A stretch of 8,206 nt of DNA from Candidatus Cloacimonadota bacterium. GTDB taxonomy: Bacteria > Cloacimonadota > Cloacimonadia > Cloacimonadales > TCS61. The DNA lies in the NCBI GenBank assembly GCA_027064945.1, contig JAMOPB010000416.1, positions 1-8,206 on the forward strand, written 5' to 3'. Below the pieces are notes generated by a model. It was not told where the DNA came from. It saw nothing but the letters and a program-made list of their open reading frames with translations, and searched no databases. A program made the translations under genes and the position numbers. Shown here piece after piece: positions 7,718-8,206 of the stretch (position 1 is the first letter of the stretch; every line of letters begins with the position of its first letter).

Positions 7718-8206
7718 ATGGAAAAAGTAATATTACTTGGAATAAATTGTCGTTATACTCATACAAACCTCGCACTTAGGTATCAGCGTTCTGCTATTTT
7801 GCATCACAATTTTCAGGTAGAATTATTAGAATTAACCATCAACAATTCTTTGCGAGAAATTTTAGAAGAGATATGGCAAGCAAAACCGGATTGGCTTGCC
7901 ATATCCGTTTATATTTGGAATGGGGAAATTATTGGAAAACTTTTACGTGATCTGAAAAAAATTCTACCAAATATAAAAATAGTCCTTGGCGGACCGGAAG
8001 TTAGCTATAATTGGAAAAAGTGGATTAACAATTTTCCTGAGATTGACCATATTATTTGTGGTAACGGAGAATCCGTACTGCTAGATTTATTAAAACGGAA
8101 AATCTCAGATAAGATCATAACTGCCAAGCCTATCAAATTTTCTGACATTGATTTTCCTTACATTGAGCAAGATTTTCCTGCAATAAAAGACAAATACATC
8201 TATTAC
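7718..8206 (+). CDS. B12-binding-domain radical SAM protein (DUF4080-like), N-terminal part
   Basis: The first 163 residues are visible; the gene runs off the right edge. They form a cobalamin-binding-type alpha/beta domain: MEKVILLGINCRYTHTNLAL (1-20), the KPDWLAISVYIWN strand, KIVLGGPEVSYN, and DHIICGNGES, all in the order seen in class B radical SAM proteins with a DUF4080 C-terminus, whose N-terminus characteristically reads 'NARYTHTsLALR'. The B12-coordinating D-x-H-x-x-G motif is absent, as is common in this group, so cobalamin, if bound, would lack that lower ligand. The iron-sulfur CxxxCxxC motif should lie downstream of the window and cannot be checked. The reaction is unknown; methyl transfer is only a family-level possibility. 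The ATG is 3 bases after the upstream stop and has no convincing Shine-Dalgarno site, so translation is probably coupled to the cytidylyltransferase. Confidence 0.88.
   Translation, partial: MEKVILLGINCRYTHTNLALRYQRSAILHHNFQVELLELTINNSLREILEEIWQAKPDWLAISVYIWNGEIIGKLLRDLKKILPNIKIVLGGPEVSYNWKKWINNFPEIDHIICGNGESVLLDLLKRKISDKIITAKPIKFSDIDFPYIEQDFPAIKDKYIYY
7870..7905. repeat. Perfect 12-bp inverted repeat inside the radical SAM gene
   Basis: GATATGGCAAGC (7870-7881) and GCTTGCCATATC (7894-7905) are exact reverse complements separated by 12 bases. In RNA this would form a stable stem with six G-C pairs. No run of T follows on the plus strand, so it is not an intrinsic terminator for the gene. It encodes the stretch EIWQAKPDWLAIS, part of which is normal for the protein family. 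Confidence 0.75.

Noticed and set aside
7894..7910. Possible intrinsic terminator at the inverted repeat in the radical SAM gene
   Set aside because: The stem is followed by CGTTTA rather than a T run, and the reading frame continues through it to the window edge.

Overview
The window is strongly AT-rich (about 30% G+C by eye). Its genes mostly have purine-rich Shine-Dalgarno sites (AGGAG, AGGA, GGAG, AAGGA), so it is an ordinary bacterial chromosome segment. The base composition, the very large cytoplasmic serine/threonine-kinase/histidine-kinase hybrid, the exported tetratricopeptide protein and the DUF4080-type radical SAM protein would fit a low-GC, Gram-negative, probably anaerobic lineage such as Cloacimonadota or a relative. 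That placement is inference; no rRNA or other marker gene is present.

Layout. Positions 1-6793 carry three minus-strand genes in one tight block, transcribed from right to left. First is an 1808-residue protein joining a Ser/Thr kinase, a STAND/AAA-like NTPase module, a long TPR solenoid, two GAF-like domains and a complete histidine kinase. After an 11-base gap comes a 286-residue protein of unknown function with faint resemblance to GT-B (GT9/heptosyltransferase-like) glycosyltransferases. An 8-base overlap leads to an exported TPR protein whose C-terminus runs off the left edge. A 210-base divergent intergenic region (6794-7003) holds a good sigma70-like promoter for the kinase block, a weaker one for the rightward genes, and two imperfect palindromes. 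On the plus strand follow a sugar-nucleotide-type cytidylyltransferase (LicC/IPCT-like) and, 3 bases after its stop, the start of a B12-binding radical SAM protein cut by the right edge.

How the genes may work together. The leftward block looks like one translationally coupled operon. A soluble sensor with two potential kinase activities is made with a possibly non-catalytic GT-B-like protein and an envelope TPR protein. No response regulator, phosphotransfer protein or phosphatase is encoded in the window, so outputs of both kinase ends must lie elsewhere. The rightward pair may be a separate function: making a CDP-activated head group, next to a radical SAM enzyme of unknown reaction.

Most unusual points: the two-kinase fusion, the apparent loss of the Walker B acidic residues in its NTPase module, the unrecognised protein encoded directly behind it, and a perfect 12-bp inverted repeat inside the radical SAM gene. 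No RNA genes, CRISPR arrays, insertion sequences or clear terminators were seen.
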